A stretch of 64,000 nucleotides of DNA from the NCBI GenBank assembly GCA_014239555.1, contig JAAZYR010000001.1, forward strand, positions 1 to 64,000. The letters run 5' to 3'. The stretch is from Acidimicrobiales bacterium. GTDB lineage: Bacteria; Actinomycetota; Acidimicrobiia; Acidimicrobiales; Poriferisodalaceae. This document shows, piece after piece, positions 41,763 through 50,822 of this stretch. Position numbers and translations under genes: made by a program. The stretch's first letter is position 1. Every line of letters starts with the position of its first letter. The notes beneath the pieces were generated by a model. That model was not told where the DNA came from. It did no database searches and saw only the letters and a program-made list of their open reading frames with translations.

Positions 41763-41778
41763 TCGTCGTTTACGACGA
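41763..41778. promoter_or_regulatory. palindrome between FrhB-like and F420 enzyme genes
   Basis: TCGTCGT-TT-ACGACGA: perfect 7-base arms with a 2-base centre, 23 bases before ATG 41802 in the 150-base divergent gap. It could be an operator controlling one or both genes, or a leader hairpin. Confidence 0.5.
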
Positions 41779-41801
41779 GGTAGGCACACCCCCGAGGACT
41801 A

Positions 41802-42212
41802 ATGAACGAAACAGAATTATTGGAGTTGCTCAGCCATGCTCGCGTAGCGACATTGGCCACTATCCGAGCAGATGGTCGAGTGGACTTGGTCCCAATCACT
41901 TTCGCTTTTGATGACCAGGTCGTTGTGACAGCGATTGATCACAAAAAGAAATCGACCACCGAATTGAAACGGTTGGACAACATTCGCCAATTCCCTGAAG
42001 TAACTCTCCTAGCCGATCATTACAACGACCAAGATTGGACGCATCTTTGGTGGGTTCGGATCCGCGGACGCGCAAAAGTCCACCAAGCCGGCAGTGAATA
42101 TGAACGCGCCCTGGATTTGCTATCCGATCGCTACACCCAATACGCCGAGACCAGACCTAAAGGCGCGGTGATCGTTATCGATCGGACCGAGCTAACGGGC
42201 TGGAAGGCATAG
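41802..42212 (+). CDS. PPOX-class probable F420-dependent enzyme (Rv0121 type)
   Basis: A 136-residue split-barrel flavin/deazaflavin-binding protein of the TIGR03668 / Rv0121 group. It begins with an amphipathic helix and the strand RVATLATIRADGRVDLVPITFAF, then VVTAIDHKKKSTTELKRLDNI (basic residues that contact the cofactor phosphate), THLWWVRIRGRAKVH and the C-terminal VIVIDRTELTGWKA. Family members bind F420 or FMN; the reaction is not known. Neighbouring FrhB-like gene is consistent with F420. Confidence 0.9.
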   Translation: MNETELLELLSHARVATLATIRADGRVDLVPITFAFDDQVVVTAIDHKKKSTTELKRLDNIRQFPEVTLLADHYNDQDWTHLWWVRIRGRAKVHQAGSEYERALDLLSDRYTQYAETRPKGAVIVIDRTELTGWKA

Positions 42213-42217
42213 CTACG

Positions 42218-42997
42218 CTAGTCATGGGGCTGTGTCGAGATTCGACCGTCGCCAACAGCGGAAAAAGAGCAACCGAGTACAACGGTGACGACCGTTACGG
42301 TGATCCCGCCGAGAACAAGAAACGTCACCACCATTTGGGTCATCACAGCATCAATTGGATCGGCTCCAGCTAATAGCATCCCGGTCATCGTGCCAGGTAG
42401 CAGCACGAGTCCAATCATGCGCATTCGTTCGATCTCGGGAGTCAACGCCGTCTTTATTGCCCTAGCCACTTGTGGACGTACAGCGTCTTTAGGCTTAAAA
42501 CCGAGTGCGAGCATTGCTTCGATTTGGCCGCGTTCTTCCGTAACCAGCTCAATAAACCGAATGGCGCCCGCCGCAGTCGCTGGAAGCGTATTTCCAAGAA
42601 TGATCCCTGCCATAGGTACAAGAGTCCACGGTTTTAGGGGGAGTACACCACAGCAAAAAACTACAATCAGGCCGGCGGCAAGGGGACAAGTCACAGCCAC
42701 GGCGGATAGAACAATGGAAGGGCGATTTTCTTCCAATGGTTTCGTTCTTCTGCGCACCACCCCGGTAGCAAAAACCACCATCACTCCACTCCAAAGCCAC
42801 GCCCACCCCAAATGCGCATCTGGTCGAAGGGCTGGGACCAAGAGGAGCCCCGTAGCCAGTAGCTGCACTACAGATCGAGTTGAACTCAGGAAAACGACCT
42901 TGTGTAAGCCGAGATTGAGGCGCCATGAAACAACGACAGTGAGGGCAACTAGGGCGGCCGTGACCGCCACCCCCCATGGAGATACGGTGACGGCCAT
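42218..42997 (-). CDS. fetB: FetB/YbbM-family iron export ABC permease
   Basis: About 259 residues with seven hydrophobic segments. The family signature region is STRSVVQLLATGLLLVPAL near the N-terminus, GIILGNTLPATAAGAIRF in the middle and EAMLALGFKPKDA-like loop (IEAMLALGFKPKDAVRPQVARAIKTALTP), then LVLLPGTMTGMLLAGADPIDAV. It belongs to UPF0014/FetB, which in E. coli exports iron with the ATPase FetA. No fetA gene is adjacent in the window. The substrate may differ. Confidence 0.87.
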   Translation of the reverse strand: MAVTVSPWGVAVTAALVALTVVVSWRLNLGLHKVVFLSSTRSVVQLLATGLLLVPALRPDAHLGWAWLWSGVMVVFATGVVRRRTKPLEENRPSIVLSAVAVTCPLAAGLIVVFCCGVLPLKPWTLVPMAGIILGNTLPATAAGAIRFIELVTEERGQIEAMLALGFKPKDAVRPQVARAIKTALTPEIERMRMIGLVLLPGTMTGMLLAGADPIDAVMTQMVVTFLVLGGITVTVVTVVLGCSFSAVGDGRISTQPHD

Positions 42998-43054
42998 CAG
43001 CGTGCTTCTTAGCATGGCGTTACATGAGCACTGAATCATTTACCAGTTGTTTTG

Positions 43055-43126
43055 CGCCCTCGGCAGGATTCGAACCTGCGCTCATGGCTCCGGAAGCCAA
43101 TGCTCTATCCCCTGAGCTACGAGGGC
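43055..43126 (-). tRNA. tRNA-Arg (CCG anticodon)
   Basis: On the minus strand the sequence folds as a cloverleaf: acceptor GCCCTCG paired with CGAGGGC, D arm AGCTCAGGGGATAGAGC, anticodon loop TTCCGGA with anticodon CCG, and T arm GCAGGTTCGAATCCTGC. The discriminator is G and CCA is not encoded. It reads CGG arginine codons and lies divergently 118 bases before argS. Confidence 0.95.
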
Positions 43127-43244
43127 GGGTTAGCGAATGTACCGCTTTCAATAGAACCCTCCACAACCAGACCGCGGCATAGGCGCAAAGCATAAGTCAC
43201 TTCAAGCTTGCTTGGTCTCAGCGGTACAGTCGGGTGTGGTTCCC

Positions 43245-44900
43245 ATGGCAACGAAGCTGCGGGATTCCAACGCTGACCTTAGGGAGCTGAAGCTGGTGAT
43301 CACTGAAGTCTTGGCGACAGCCTTGGCTGACGCTCTAAGCGAACTCGGAATTGCTGTCGCCTCGTCGGAGATTCACCTAGAGCGGCCAGCTCACCGAGAA
43401 CATGGTGACTGGTCTTCTAACGTTGCGTTGGTGATGTCCAAGCAAGCTGGACGTAAGCCCCGCGACCTGGCGGTTGATCTGGTGAAGGTTCTGGAGTCCA
43501 TGCCGGCCGAGCAAATTCAAACACTCGAAGTCGCGGGTCCCGGGTTCGTGAACTTCTACCTCTCCAATCAGTGGTTGCATGACGTCCTAACTGAAGTGGT
43601 GTCTCGAGGAGAGAGTGCATATGCGCGATCAGAAATTGGGAATGGGCAATCGATCAACCTTGAGTTTGTTTCAGCAAATCCGACCGGACCGCTGCATGCA
43701 GGAGGCGGTCGCTGGGGTGCCTACGGCGACAGCCTTGCACGTATCTTCCGGCGCTGCGGGTATGAGACTTTCACCGAGTACTACGTAAACGATCGCGGTC
43801 TCCAAACCGAGTTGTTCGGTGCCTCCCTTCTCGCGCGAAGAAACGACGCTGAGCTTCCCGAAGGCGGCTATGCGGGGGAATACGTTGTCGAATGGGCTTC
43901 GGAAATGCCTGACGATGCCGATCCCGTCACATGGGGATGCGAGCGAGCTCTTGCAGATGTGCAGGAATCGCTCGCGTCCATGAATGTGGCTTTTGATCAT
44001 TGGGCTAGCGAGAAAGCTTTGGTGAAATCTGGCGCTATGGAAACCGCTATCGAAGCTTTGAGAGCGGGCGGTTGGGTAGACGATCGCGACGGAGCCACGT
44101 GGCTTCGCACATCGACTTTCGGTGATGAAAAAGACCGTGTCTTAGTAAAAAGTGATGGAGAACCCACTTATTTTGTGCCCGACATCGCTTATCACAAGCA
44201 AAAATTTGGCCGCGGTAACCTCGTTATCGATGTTCTGGGTGCTGACCACCATGGGTATGTCCCTCGAATGTCAGCTGCCCTGCAGATGCTCGGACACGAA
44301 GCGTCATCTTATGAGGCGATCATTGGTCAAAATGTGACTTTGGTTCGCGACGGTAAAGAAATCAAGCTCTCGAAACGAACGGGCACCATGGTTGAAGTCC
44401 GGGAGCTTATTGAGGCTGTAGGTCCAGACGTCGCTCGATTCGCCTACCTTCTCCAGTCAATCGACACCCGTCAGACCATAGATATCGACGTCCTCTCGAG
44501 CCAAGCTAACGAGAATCCCGTCTACTACGTCCAATACGCGTATGCGCGCATCGCGTCAGTGGGGCGCGAAGCGAACAAACGGGGAGTTACCCGCAACCCA
44601 CTGAGTGAAATTGATCCGACGCTGTTAACACACGAGCGAGAACTCGAACTTCTACGGGCTTTATCCACCCTGCCGGATACGATCGAGATAGCGGCTCGCG
44701 ACCGCGCTCCCCACAAAATTTCTACGTGGATCCGCGAGCTGGCAGCTGTCTTTCACGGTTTTTATCACGATTGTCCAGTCCTGCGTTCTGACGTGGAATC
44801 CGACCTTCAACAAGCACGACTTTGGTTAGTTGAGTCAGCTCGAATCGGGTTCTCGATAGGTCTGGACCTGCTCGGCTTGACGGCCCCCGAGGAAATGTGA
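43245..44900 (+). CDS. argS: arginine--tRNA ligase
   Basis: A class I synthetase of about 551 residues. The N-terminal Add-1 domain is followed by the HIGH-type motif NPTGPLHAGGGRWGAYGDSLARI, EYYVNDRGLQ, and YFVPDIAYHKQKF. The KMSKS position reads IKLSKRTGTMV, and the C-terminal anticodon domain has NPVYYVQYAYARIAS and the DALR-type helices. ATG 43245 is chosen; upstream GTG codons exist. It begins the argS-lysA-hom-thrC series. Confidence 0.97.
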   Translation: MATKLRDSNADLRELKLVITEVLATALADALSELGIAVASSEIHLERPAHREHGDWSSNVALVMSKQAGRKPRDLAVDLVKVLESMPAEQIQTLEVAGPGFVNFYLSNQWLHDVLTEVVSRGESAYARSEIGNGQSINLEFVSANPTGPLHAGGGRWGAYGDSLARIFRRCGYETFTEYYVNDRGLQTELFGASLLARRNDAELPEGGYAGEYVVEWASEMPDDADPVTWGCERALADVQESLASMNVAFDHWASEKALVKSGAMETAIEALRAGGWVDDRDGATWLRTSTFGDEKDRVLVKSDGEPTYFVPDIAYHKQKFGRGNLVIDVLGADHHGYVPRMSAALQMLGHEASSYEAIIGQNVTLVRDGKEIKLSKRTGTMVEVRELIEAVGPDVARFAYLLQSIDTRQTIDIDVLSSQANENPVYYVQYAYARIASVGREANKRGVTRNPLSEIDPTLLTHERELELLRALSTLPDTIEIAARDRAPHKISTWIRELAAVFHGFYHDCPVLRSDVESDLQQARLWLVESARIGFSIGLDLLGLTAPEEM

Positions 44901-44910
44901 GGAGGGGCAG

Positions 44911-46203
44911 ATGAACCAGACAAACTCAAATACCGGACCGATCCCCTTTGACCTTTTACCCGACTCTGCCGAAATTGGTTCACGAGGCGAGCTGCTCATC
45001 GGAGGGATCGCTGTCGACGACCTCGCCGCAGAGTATGGGACGCCTCTGTTTATTTACGATGAAAACCATCTTCGGTCGCGTTGTCGAGAAGCCCTGAGAG
45101 CATTCGGGGATGGCGCTGCCTATGCGTGTAAAGCTTTTCTTTGCCTCGCCATGGCCCGGCTAGTGCATGAAGAGGGATTACATCTAGATGTGGCCAGCGA
45201 GGGAGAACTTCATACGGCCATCGCAGCTGGGGTTCCAGGGGAACGCATTGTTCTCCACGGGAATAACAAATCACTTGATGAGCTTTCCTTAGCTCGAGTT
45301 CACGGCGTGAGTCGGGTGGTGGTGGATTCATATGACGAACTTGACCGTCTCAGCGAACTCCACTCCCATGACGGAGTCATCGCGTCCGTTCTTTTACGAG
45401 TCACGCCTGGAGTGGAAGCTCACACCCACGAATTTGTTTCGACAGGACAGAACGATTCGAAGTTTGGTTTCGGGTTGGCATCGGGGGCCGCATTGGCTGC
45501 GGTGAGTCAAGCGAGATCCAATCCTGGGATCAATCTTGTCGGAATTCACAGTCATATTGGAAGCCAAGTATTTAACGTCGAAAGTTTTGCCCGAGCGCTC
45601 GAAATAGTGGTTGAGTTCTCTGAACCGCTTGAACTGCCCGAACTATCGGTGGGTGGTGGCCTGGGTGTGGCATACGTGGAATCTGAATCCGCACCATCGA
45701 TCGCTCAGTGGGGAGAACTGCTTAGCGACACCTGCCAGCGTCTAGGTGTAAAGGCGCGCATCTGTGCTGAACCCGGTCGTTCGATTGCAGCCCAAGCAGC
45801 AATAACGGTTTATTCGGTCGGGACGGTGAAAGAGTTGCCTGGCATCAGAACATACGTCGCTGTGGACGGCGGCTTCGGTGATAATCCCCGGCCCATGCTT
45901 TACGGCAGTGGTTACACCGCTTTTGTTCCCGGCAGAGTGGCTGAGCCTCGGCCTGCAGTTGCTCGTATCGTCGGAAAGCACTGCGAATCGGGGGATGTAT
46001 TAGTTCGCGAAGCTTCCCTCCCGAATGGGGTGGGCGTGGGCGACCACGTCGCGACACCGGTAACCGGGGCGTATGGATACTCCATGGGCAGTAGCTACAA
46101 CCGGATACCTCGGCCCGCAGTCGTGTTTGTTTCCAATGGTTCAGCGAGACCGGTGGTTCGAAGAGAGACGCTCGAAGACCTGATCAGCCTCGACGTTGAA
46201 TGA
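44911..46203 (+). CDS. lysA: diaminopimelate decarboxylase
   Basis: A 430-residue PLP enzyme making L-lysine from meso-diaminopimelate. The PLP lysine is in AYACKAFLC, with HGNNKSLDELSLA, GVEAHTHEFVSTGQNDSKFGFGL, VGIHSHIGSQVFN, LSVGGGLGVAY, AEPGRSIAAQA and CESGDVLVREASLP (catalytic Cys of the dimer partner) and GAYGYSMGSSYN at the end. It is 10 bases after argS with GAGGAGGGG upstream, so both are in one operon. Confidence 0.97.
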   Translation: MNQTNSNTGPIPFDLLPDSAEIGSRGELLIGGIAVDDLAAEYGTPLFIYDENHLRSRCREALRAFGDGAAYACKAFLCLAMARLVHEEGLHLDVASEGELHTAIAAGVPGERIVLHGNNKSLDELSLARVHGVSRVVVDSYDELDRLSELHSHDGVIASVLLRVTPGVEAHTHEFVSTGQNDSKFGFGLASGAALAAVSQARSNPGINLVGIHSHIGSQVFNVESFARALEIVVEFSEPLELPELSVGGGLGVAYVESESAPSIAQWGELLSDTCQRLGVKARICAEPGRSIAAQAAITVYSVGTVKELPGIRTYVAVDGGFGDNPRPMLYGSGYTAFVPGRVAEPRPAVARIVGKHCESGDVLVREASLPNGVGVGDHVATPVTGAYGYSMGSSYNRIPRPAVVFVSNGSARPVVRRETLEDLISLDVE

Positions 46204-46286
46204 CTCTTACGCGTTGAGTGAAACCCGGGACTTTCAGTCGGAAATCGAAACGAAGAACTGTCGCTCCGCCCGCTACCGTTGAAAGT

Positions 46287-47579
46287 ATGCAATCGCACTC
46301 TCACTCAGTCTTTCGTCTTGGGATCCTCGGTTGCGGAACAGTTGGTGGTGCTCTTATCAGGCTGATTCAGACTGATGCTGATCGGATCGCCGCGCGTACC
46401 GGTATCCGCCTCGAGGTGTCGAGAGTTGCCGTTCGTAATTTGTCCGCAGACCGAGACGTCAACCTACCTTTAGATAGGTTCACCCGAGACTCCGCATCGT
46501 TGGTCAATTCCCCGGACATTGACTTGGTTGTGGAAACAATTGGGGGAATTGAACCGGCACGCCAGTTGGTAATTGATTCCCTGAAGTCCGGTAAACCAGT
46601 CGTTACCGCAAATAAAGAGCTCGTCGCCAACGTAGGGCAGGAGCTGTTTGAGGCGGCATCAGCTGGAGGTGTCGACCTTTTCTTCGAGGCAGCCGTTGCT
46701 GCGGGCATTCCGCTCATACGGGTGCTGCGCGAATCTCTTGCGGGAGAACGCATAAGTCGCGTCATGGGAATTGTCAACGGAACAACAAACTTCATCCTGA
46801 CCAAGATGACCGAGGAAGGCGCTGAATACGCCGACGTTCTCGCCGAGGCCCAAAACCTGGGGTTCGCTGAAGCCGACCCAACAGCAGACGTTGAAGGTGG
46901 TGACGCGGCGGCAAAGGCCGCAATCTTGGCTTCTATTGCTTTTGGTGCCAAAGTCGTCGCCGGAGACGTCTACCAAGAAGGCATCAGCCGTATTTCACCT
47001 GCGGATATCGCAGCCGCATCACATATGGGTCACGTTATAAAACTTCTTGCCGTAGCTGAGTTTGACGGCGGCGAAGTAGCTGTGCGAGTCCATCCGACGA
47101 TGGTTCCTGAACACCACCCCCTGGCTTCCGTCCGAGAAAGCTTTAACGCAGTCTTTCTAGAAGGTTCAGAAGTCGGAGATCTCATGTTGTATGGACGCGG
47201 GGCGGGAGGTGGCCCTACTGCCTCAGCGATTTTGGGTGATGTCATTTCTGCGGCGCGAAATCTTCAACAAGGTGTAGCTAGCGACTTAGGGGTTTTGTCG
47301 GAATTCGCGATTCGACCCATCGATGAAACCGCTAGCGCTTTCTATATGCAATTGGACGTGGAAGATAAGCCGGGAGTCCTTGCTGTGGTAGCAGGCGTGT
47401 TCGGCGACCACGGTGTGTCAATCCGATCCATGGAGCAACAAGGCCAAGGATCGACTGCGCACTTAGTCTTCATCACCCATCAGGCGCGCGAAGCCGATGT
47501 TGACGCCACGCTTCGCGACTTGCGCAACCTCAGTGAAGTCAAAGACATTGGTGCGCTGATCCGAGTCATAGGCGACTAA
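46287..47579 (+). CDS. hom: homoserine dehydrogenase
   Basis: A 430-residue enzyme that reduces aspartate semialdehyde to homoserine. NAD(P) binding is LGILGCGTVGGALIRLI, followed by VVETIGGIEPARQL, VTANKELVA, FFEAAVAAGIPLIRVLRESLAGERISRVMGIVNGTTNFIL and GGDAAAKAAILASIAFG. A C-terminal ACT domain (YMQLDVEDKPGVLAVVAGVFGDHGVSIRSMEQQG) suggests feedback regulation by threonine. ATG 46287 starts the family similarity; the longer frame upstream does not. Confidence 0.97.
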   Translation: MQSHSHSVFRLGILGCGTVGGALIRLIQTDADRIAARTGIRLEVSRVAVRNLSADRDVNLPLDRFTRDSASLVNSPDIDLVVETIGGIEPARQLVIDSLKSGKPVVTANKELVANVGQELFEAASAGGVDLFFEAAVAAGIPLIRVLRESLAGERISRVMGIVNGTTNFILTKMTEEGAEYADVLAEAQNLGFAEADPTADVEGGDAAAKAAILASIAFGAKVVAGDVYQEGISRISPADIAAASHMGHVIKLLAVAEFDGGEVAVRVHPTMVPEHHPLASVRESFNAVFLEGSEVGDLMLYGRGAGGGPTASAILGDVISAARNLQQGVASDLGVLSEFAIRPIDETASAFYMQLDVEDKPGVLAVVAGVFGDHGVSIRSMEQQGQGSTAHLVFITHQAREADVDATLRDLRNLSEVKDIGALIRVIGD

Positions 47580-47602
47580 CGGGTGCGGGAGATCTTTAAA
47601 AA

Positions 47603-49006
47603 GTGAAGTATCAGAGCACGCGCGGTGAAGCACCAATTCTTGAATTCGGTGATGTGTTACTTGCCGGACTGGCGGTAGATGGAGGGCTTTACATGCCCGT
47701 GGAGCTGCCTAAAATAGGTCGGGCGGATTTGCGAGCGTTTGCCAACTTGCCCTACACAGAAGTTGCGACACGTGTCTTAAGTCCGTTCGTCGCACCTTCA
47801 ATCGACGAAGACAGCCTTGGGCAAATGGTTGAGGAGGCCTACGCGACTTTTCGTCACTCGGACGTGGTGCCGATCACAAAATTGCCCTCCGAAGGTGCAA
47901 ATGACCACCACCTCATTGAGTTGTATTGGGGTCCCACATTTTCTTTTAAAGACGTGGCACTCCAGTTATTAGGGCGACTCTTCGAACACGAACTGGAGCG
48001 TCGCGCCACTTCGGTCACGATTGTTGGTGCAACTTCTGGCGACACCGGAAGCGCCGCCATTGAAGCCTGCCGAGACCGCGAAGGTATCGAATTGGTAATG
48101 CTGCATCCTCGTGGACGCATCTCCGAAGTGCAACGACGACAGATGACCACCGTCGCCAGTTCAAACATTCACAACGTTTCGATAGATGGCACCTTCGATG
48201 ACTGTCAGGACCTTGTGAAAGCGATGTTTGCAGACAGTTCATTTCGAGAGCAGCGTCGACTGGCCGCGGTGAACAGCATCAATTGGGCTCGGGTCGCAGC
48301 CCAGACGGTTTATTACTTCACCAGCGGCACGCAACTGGGAGGCGGAGAGCGCCAAACTTCTTTTTGTGTGCCGACAGGTAACTTCGGCAACATTTTGGCC
48401 GGCTACATTGCCGCTCAAATGGGATTACCGGTTGACCGGCTGATTATTGCTAGCAATCACAACGACATCCTGACCCGAACCCATCTTTCAGGGCTCATGG
48501 AGATCGAACAAGTTCTGCCCTCGACGAGTCCAGCGATGGACATACAAGTCTCTAGCAACTTTGAGCGTTTGCTTTTTGACCTAAGTAATCGCGAAGCGGA
48601 ATGGTTGCGTACCGCAATGCAAGACTTTCGCGGTAATGGGCAACTACGACTCGGCGAGTCTCTGATTACTCGTTTACGCAATGTCTTCGACGCAGGCCGA
48701 GCATCGGAACTTGAGGTTGAGGAAACGATCGCGGATGTTCACTCAGCCACCGGGCAATTGATAGACCCGCACACGGCTGTCGCTGTCAGTGTTGCGCGCC
48801 GTCTAGAAGCCGGTAGTAGCCCGATGGCAATTATGTCGACGGCGCATCCGGCGAAGTTTGGTGACGTTGTGGAAGACGCAACTGGAGTAGCTCCCACCCA
48901 ACCCAAAGAAATCAAAGACCTATATGGCCGTACAGAAAGTTGCACTGATCTACCCAACGAACTCAATGCAATTATGGAATTCGTATCTTCTGCCATAAAT
49001 GGATGA
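47603..49006 (+). CDS. thrC: threonine synthase
   Basis: A 467-residue PLP enzyme converting O-phosphohomoserine to threonine. It is the long class with the N-terminal YQSTRGEAPILEFGDVLLAGLAVDGGLYMP. The PLP lysine lies in PTFSFKDVALQLLG; VGATSGDTGSAAIEA and FCVPTGNFGNILAGYIA follow. GTG 47603 is preceded by GGGAG. The substrate requires homoserine kinase (thrB), which is not between thrC and rho as it is in mycobacteria. Confidence 0.96.
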   Translation: MKYQSTRGEAPILEFGDVLLAGLAVDGGLYMPVELPKIGRADLRAFANLPYTEVATRVLSPFVAPSIDEDSLGQMVEEAYATFRHSDVVPITKLPSEGANDHHLIELYWGPTFSFKDVALQLLGRLFEHELERRATSVTIVGATSGDTGSAAIEACRDREGIELVMLHPRGRISEVQRRQMTTVASSNIHNVSIDGTFDDCQDLVKAMFADSSFREQRRLAAVNSINWARVAAQTVYYFTSGTQLGGGERQTSFCVPTGNFGNILAGYIAAQMGLPVDRLIIASNHNDILTRTHLSGLMEIEQVLPSTSPAMDIQVSSNFERLLFDLSNREAEWLRTAMQDFRGNGQLRLGESLITRLRNVFDAGRASELEVEETIADVHSATGQLIDPHTAVAVSVARRLEAGSSPMAIMSTAHPAKFGDVVEDATGVAPTQPKEIKDLYGRTESCTDLPNELNAIMEFVSSAING

Positions 49007-49186
49007 GAACTAGATCGACGTTGTAACTGGCAGTGCTCGCTGAGTAGCCTGACACCACCGTCCCGTTGCCCGTGTGTTTCGCGAATCCGGCAATCGGTTC
49101 AGCTCGGCGCCCGCTGGTTTGATCCGACCGGGCGGCCCCAAACCAATCCCGGCGCAATTCGTGTGTGCCGACACCATGAGGATGAC

Positions 49187-50725
49187 ATGTCCGATCAGCC
49201 AGACCGAGCACTTCTCGAGTCGAAGTCCCGTGATGATCTGGTGGCAATGGCCGCTGCCTTGGGCCTAGGTATTGCCCCCAGAGCTAGAAAGGCCACCATC
49301 ATTGACGACATCTTGAAGGGCCCCACGAGCGGACAAGCAACCGACAACGATCAGCCGACACCGGTTCGCCGAGTTCGTCGGTCCGTTGAACAAAGTGGTG
49401 GAGATGCCTCTAATTCCAATTCTTCTCAACAAACACCACCAGTAGTTGCTTCTGTTGACGACGAGGAAGAGTCGCCGAAAGACGAAGAGACAGCAAAACA
49501 GGACCGAGACGAAGCTGAACCCGGTGTAGCTGAACCTGGTGTAGCTGAACCCGGTAACCGTCGACGTAGACGGCGAGGCCGCGACCGCGACGACAATTGG
49601 CAGGGTGAACCAGTTGAATGCGAAGGAATATTGGACCTGAGAGATGAGGGCTACGGGTTTCTCCGTACTCGAGGCGCCTTACCATCCAATGACGACGTCT
49701 ATGTCGCCGCGAAACAGGTTCGTTCCCACGGTCTGCGCAAAGGAGACATCGTTAAAGGTGCCAGCCGCCCAGCCGCCCGTAACGAAAAGAACCCCGCGTT
49801 ACTTCGAATCGACGAAATTAACGGAGCAGAGCCCGACGAGACACTTGAACGACCCCTTTTCGAAGACCTCACGGCAGTGCACCCGCGAGAACCCTTGACA
49901 CTTGAGGGCAACGGAGGAGAAAACATTACGGCCCGGGCAGTTGACCTAATCGCCCCGATTGGCAAAGGCCAACGTGCGTTAGTGGTCTCACCACCCGAAT
50001 GTGGAAAGACTTCCACCATTCGAGAATTGGCGGTCGCAATAGAGACGAATCACCCCGACCTGCACCTGATTGTTCTCCTCGTTGATGAACGACCCGAAGA
50101 GGTCACGGACATAGCTGCCGCGGTCGAGGCAGAGGTTCTGGCGTCCACCTTCGACCGACCTGCCGACGAACACATACAGGTCGCCGAACTCACACTAGAG
50201 CGCGCCAAGCGAATGGTCGAAGGCGGTCTGGACGTTGTCATCCTGTTGGATGGACTCAGTCGACTAGCCAGGGCCTACAACTTAGCGGCGCCGGGCAGCG
50301 GAAAAGTATTGGTCAACGGGGTTGATGCTGCCGCCCTATATCCACCCAAACGTTTCTTTGGCGCTGCTCGAGCCCTAGACGAAGGGGGCTCATTGACCGT
50401 CATCGCGACGGCAGCTGTTGAGACTGGTTGGCTGTTGGACGAAATGATTCTTGAATCCCTGCAGGGCACCGCTAATTCTGTGATTCGTCTAGATCGGCGC
50501 GCCGCCGATCGCAGGGTTTACCCAGCCATTGACGTCGTCGCCTCATGTACGCGAGAAGTTCACCGCCTCAACGGTGAAGAACGAGCGCACAAGGCTCAAG
50601 TACTTGCAGACACTCTCGTGGGGATCGAGGATGCTGATGAGAACCAACACGGATCTGCGCTGGACTGGGTACTTGAACGGATCTCAGCCACCGGTTCAAA
50701 CGAAGAGATTCTTAGCGGGCTATAA
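49187..50725 (+). CDS. rho: transcription termination factor Rho, divergent
   Basis: About 512 residues. An N-terminal SAP-like Rho_N helix region (LLESKSRDDLVAMAAALGLG) is followed by an acidic/basic low-complexity insert of about 80 residues with three VAEPG-type repeats and an Arg-rich tract. The RNA-binding cold-shock domain (GILDLRDEGYGFLRT) and the RecA-like motor follow. The P-loop reads SPPECGKTST with Glu271 and Cys272 where common Rho proteins have PPKAGKT. Other segments are VDERPEEVTD, LLDGLSRLARAYN, PPKRFFGAARALDEGGSLT and LQGTANS in place of the F/L-K-GTGN loop. GAGGA precedes ATG 49187. Confidence 0.94.
   Translation: MSDQPDRALLESKSRDDLVAMAAALGLGIAPRARKATIIDDILKGPTSGQATDNDQPTPVRRVRRSVEQSGGDASNSNSSQQTPPVVASVDDEEESPKDEETAKQDRDEAEPGVAEPGVAEPGNRRRRRRGRDRDDNWQGEPVECEGILDLRDEGYGFLRTRGALPSNDDVYVAAKQVRSHGLRKGDIVKGASRPAARNEKNPALLRIDEINGAEPDETLERPLFEDLTAVHPREPLTLEGNGGENITARAVDLIAPIGKGQRALVVSPPECGKTSTIRELAVAIETNHPDLHLIVLLVDERPEEVTDIAAAVEAEVLASTFDRPADEHIQVAELTLERAKRMVEGGLDVVILLDGLSRLARAYNLAAPGSGKVLVNGVDAAALYPPKRFFGAARALDEGGSLTVIATAAVETGWLLDEMILESLQGTANSVIRLDRRAADRRVYPAIDVVASCTREVHRLNGEERAHKAQVLADTLVGIEDADENQHGSALDWVLERISATGSNEEILSGL
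49514..49555 (+). repeat. 15-base tandem repeat inside rho
   Basis: Two full and one partial copies of GCTGAACCCGGTGTA encode AEPGV-AEPGV-AEPG in the low-complexity linker of Rho. One base differs between copies 1 and 2, so the expansion is recent and copy number may vary. Confidence 0.9.
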
Positions 50726-50822
50726 GTTCCCAGCCCTTCTCCCGTCAATTAACAGAGCGCGCAGTGCTAATTGTGCGTCCGCGTGTGCGATTTGTCGATC
50801 TAACCGCCAGAATGGTTGAACC

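Noticed and set aside
42285-43034. 249-codon plus-strand ORF rich in Thr, Ser and Arg
   Set aside because: It lies entirely opposite the fetB permease gene, which has clear family motifs; composition is that of an antisense shadow.
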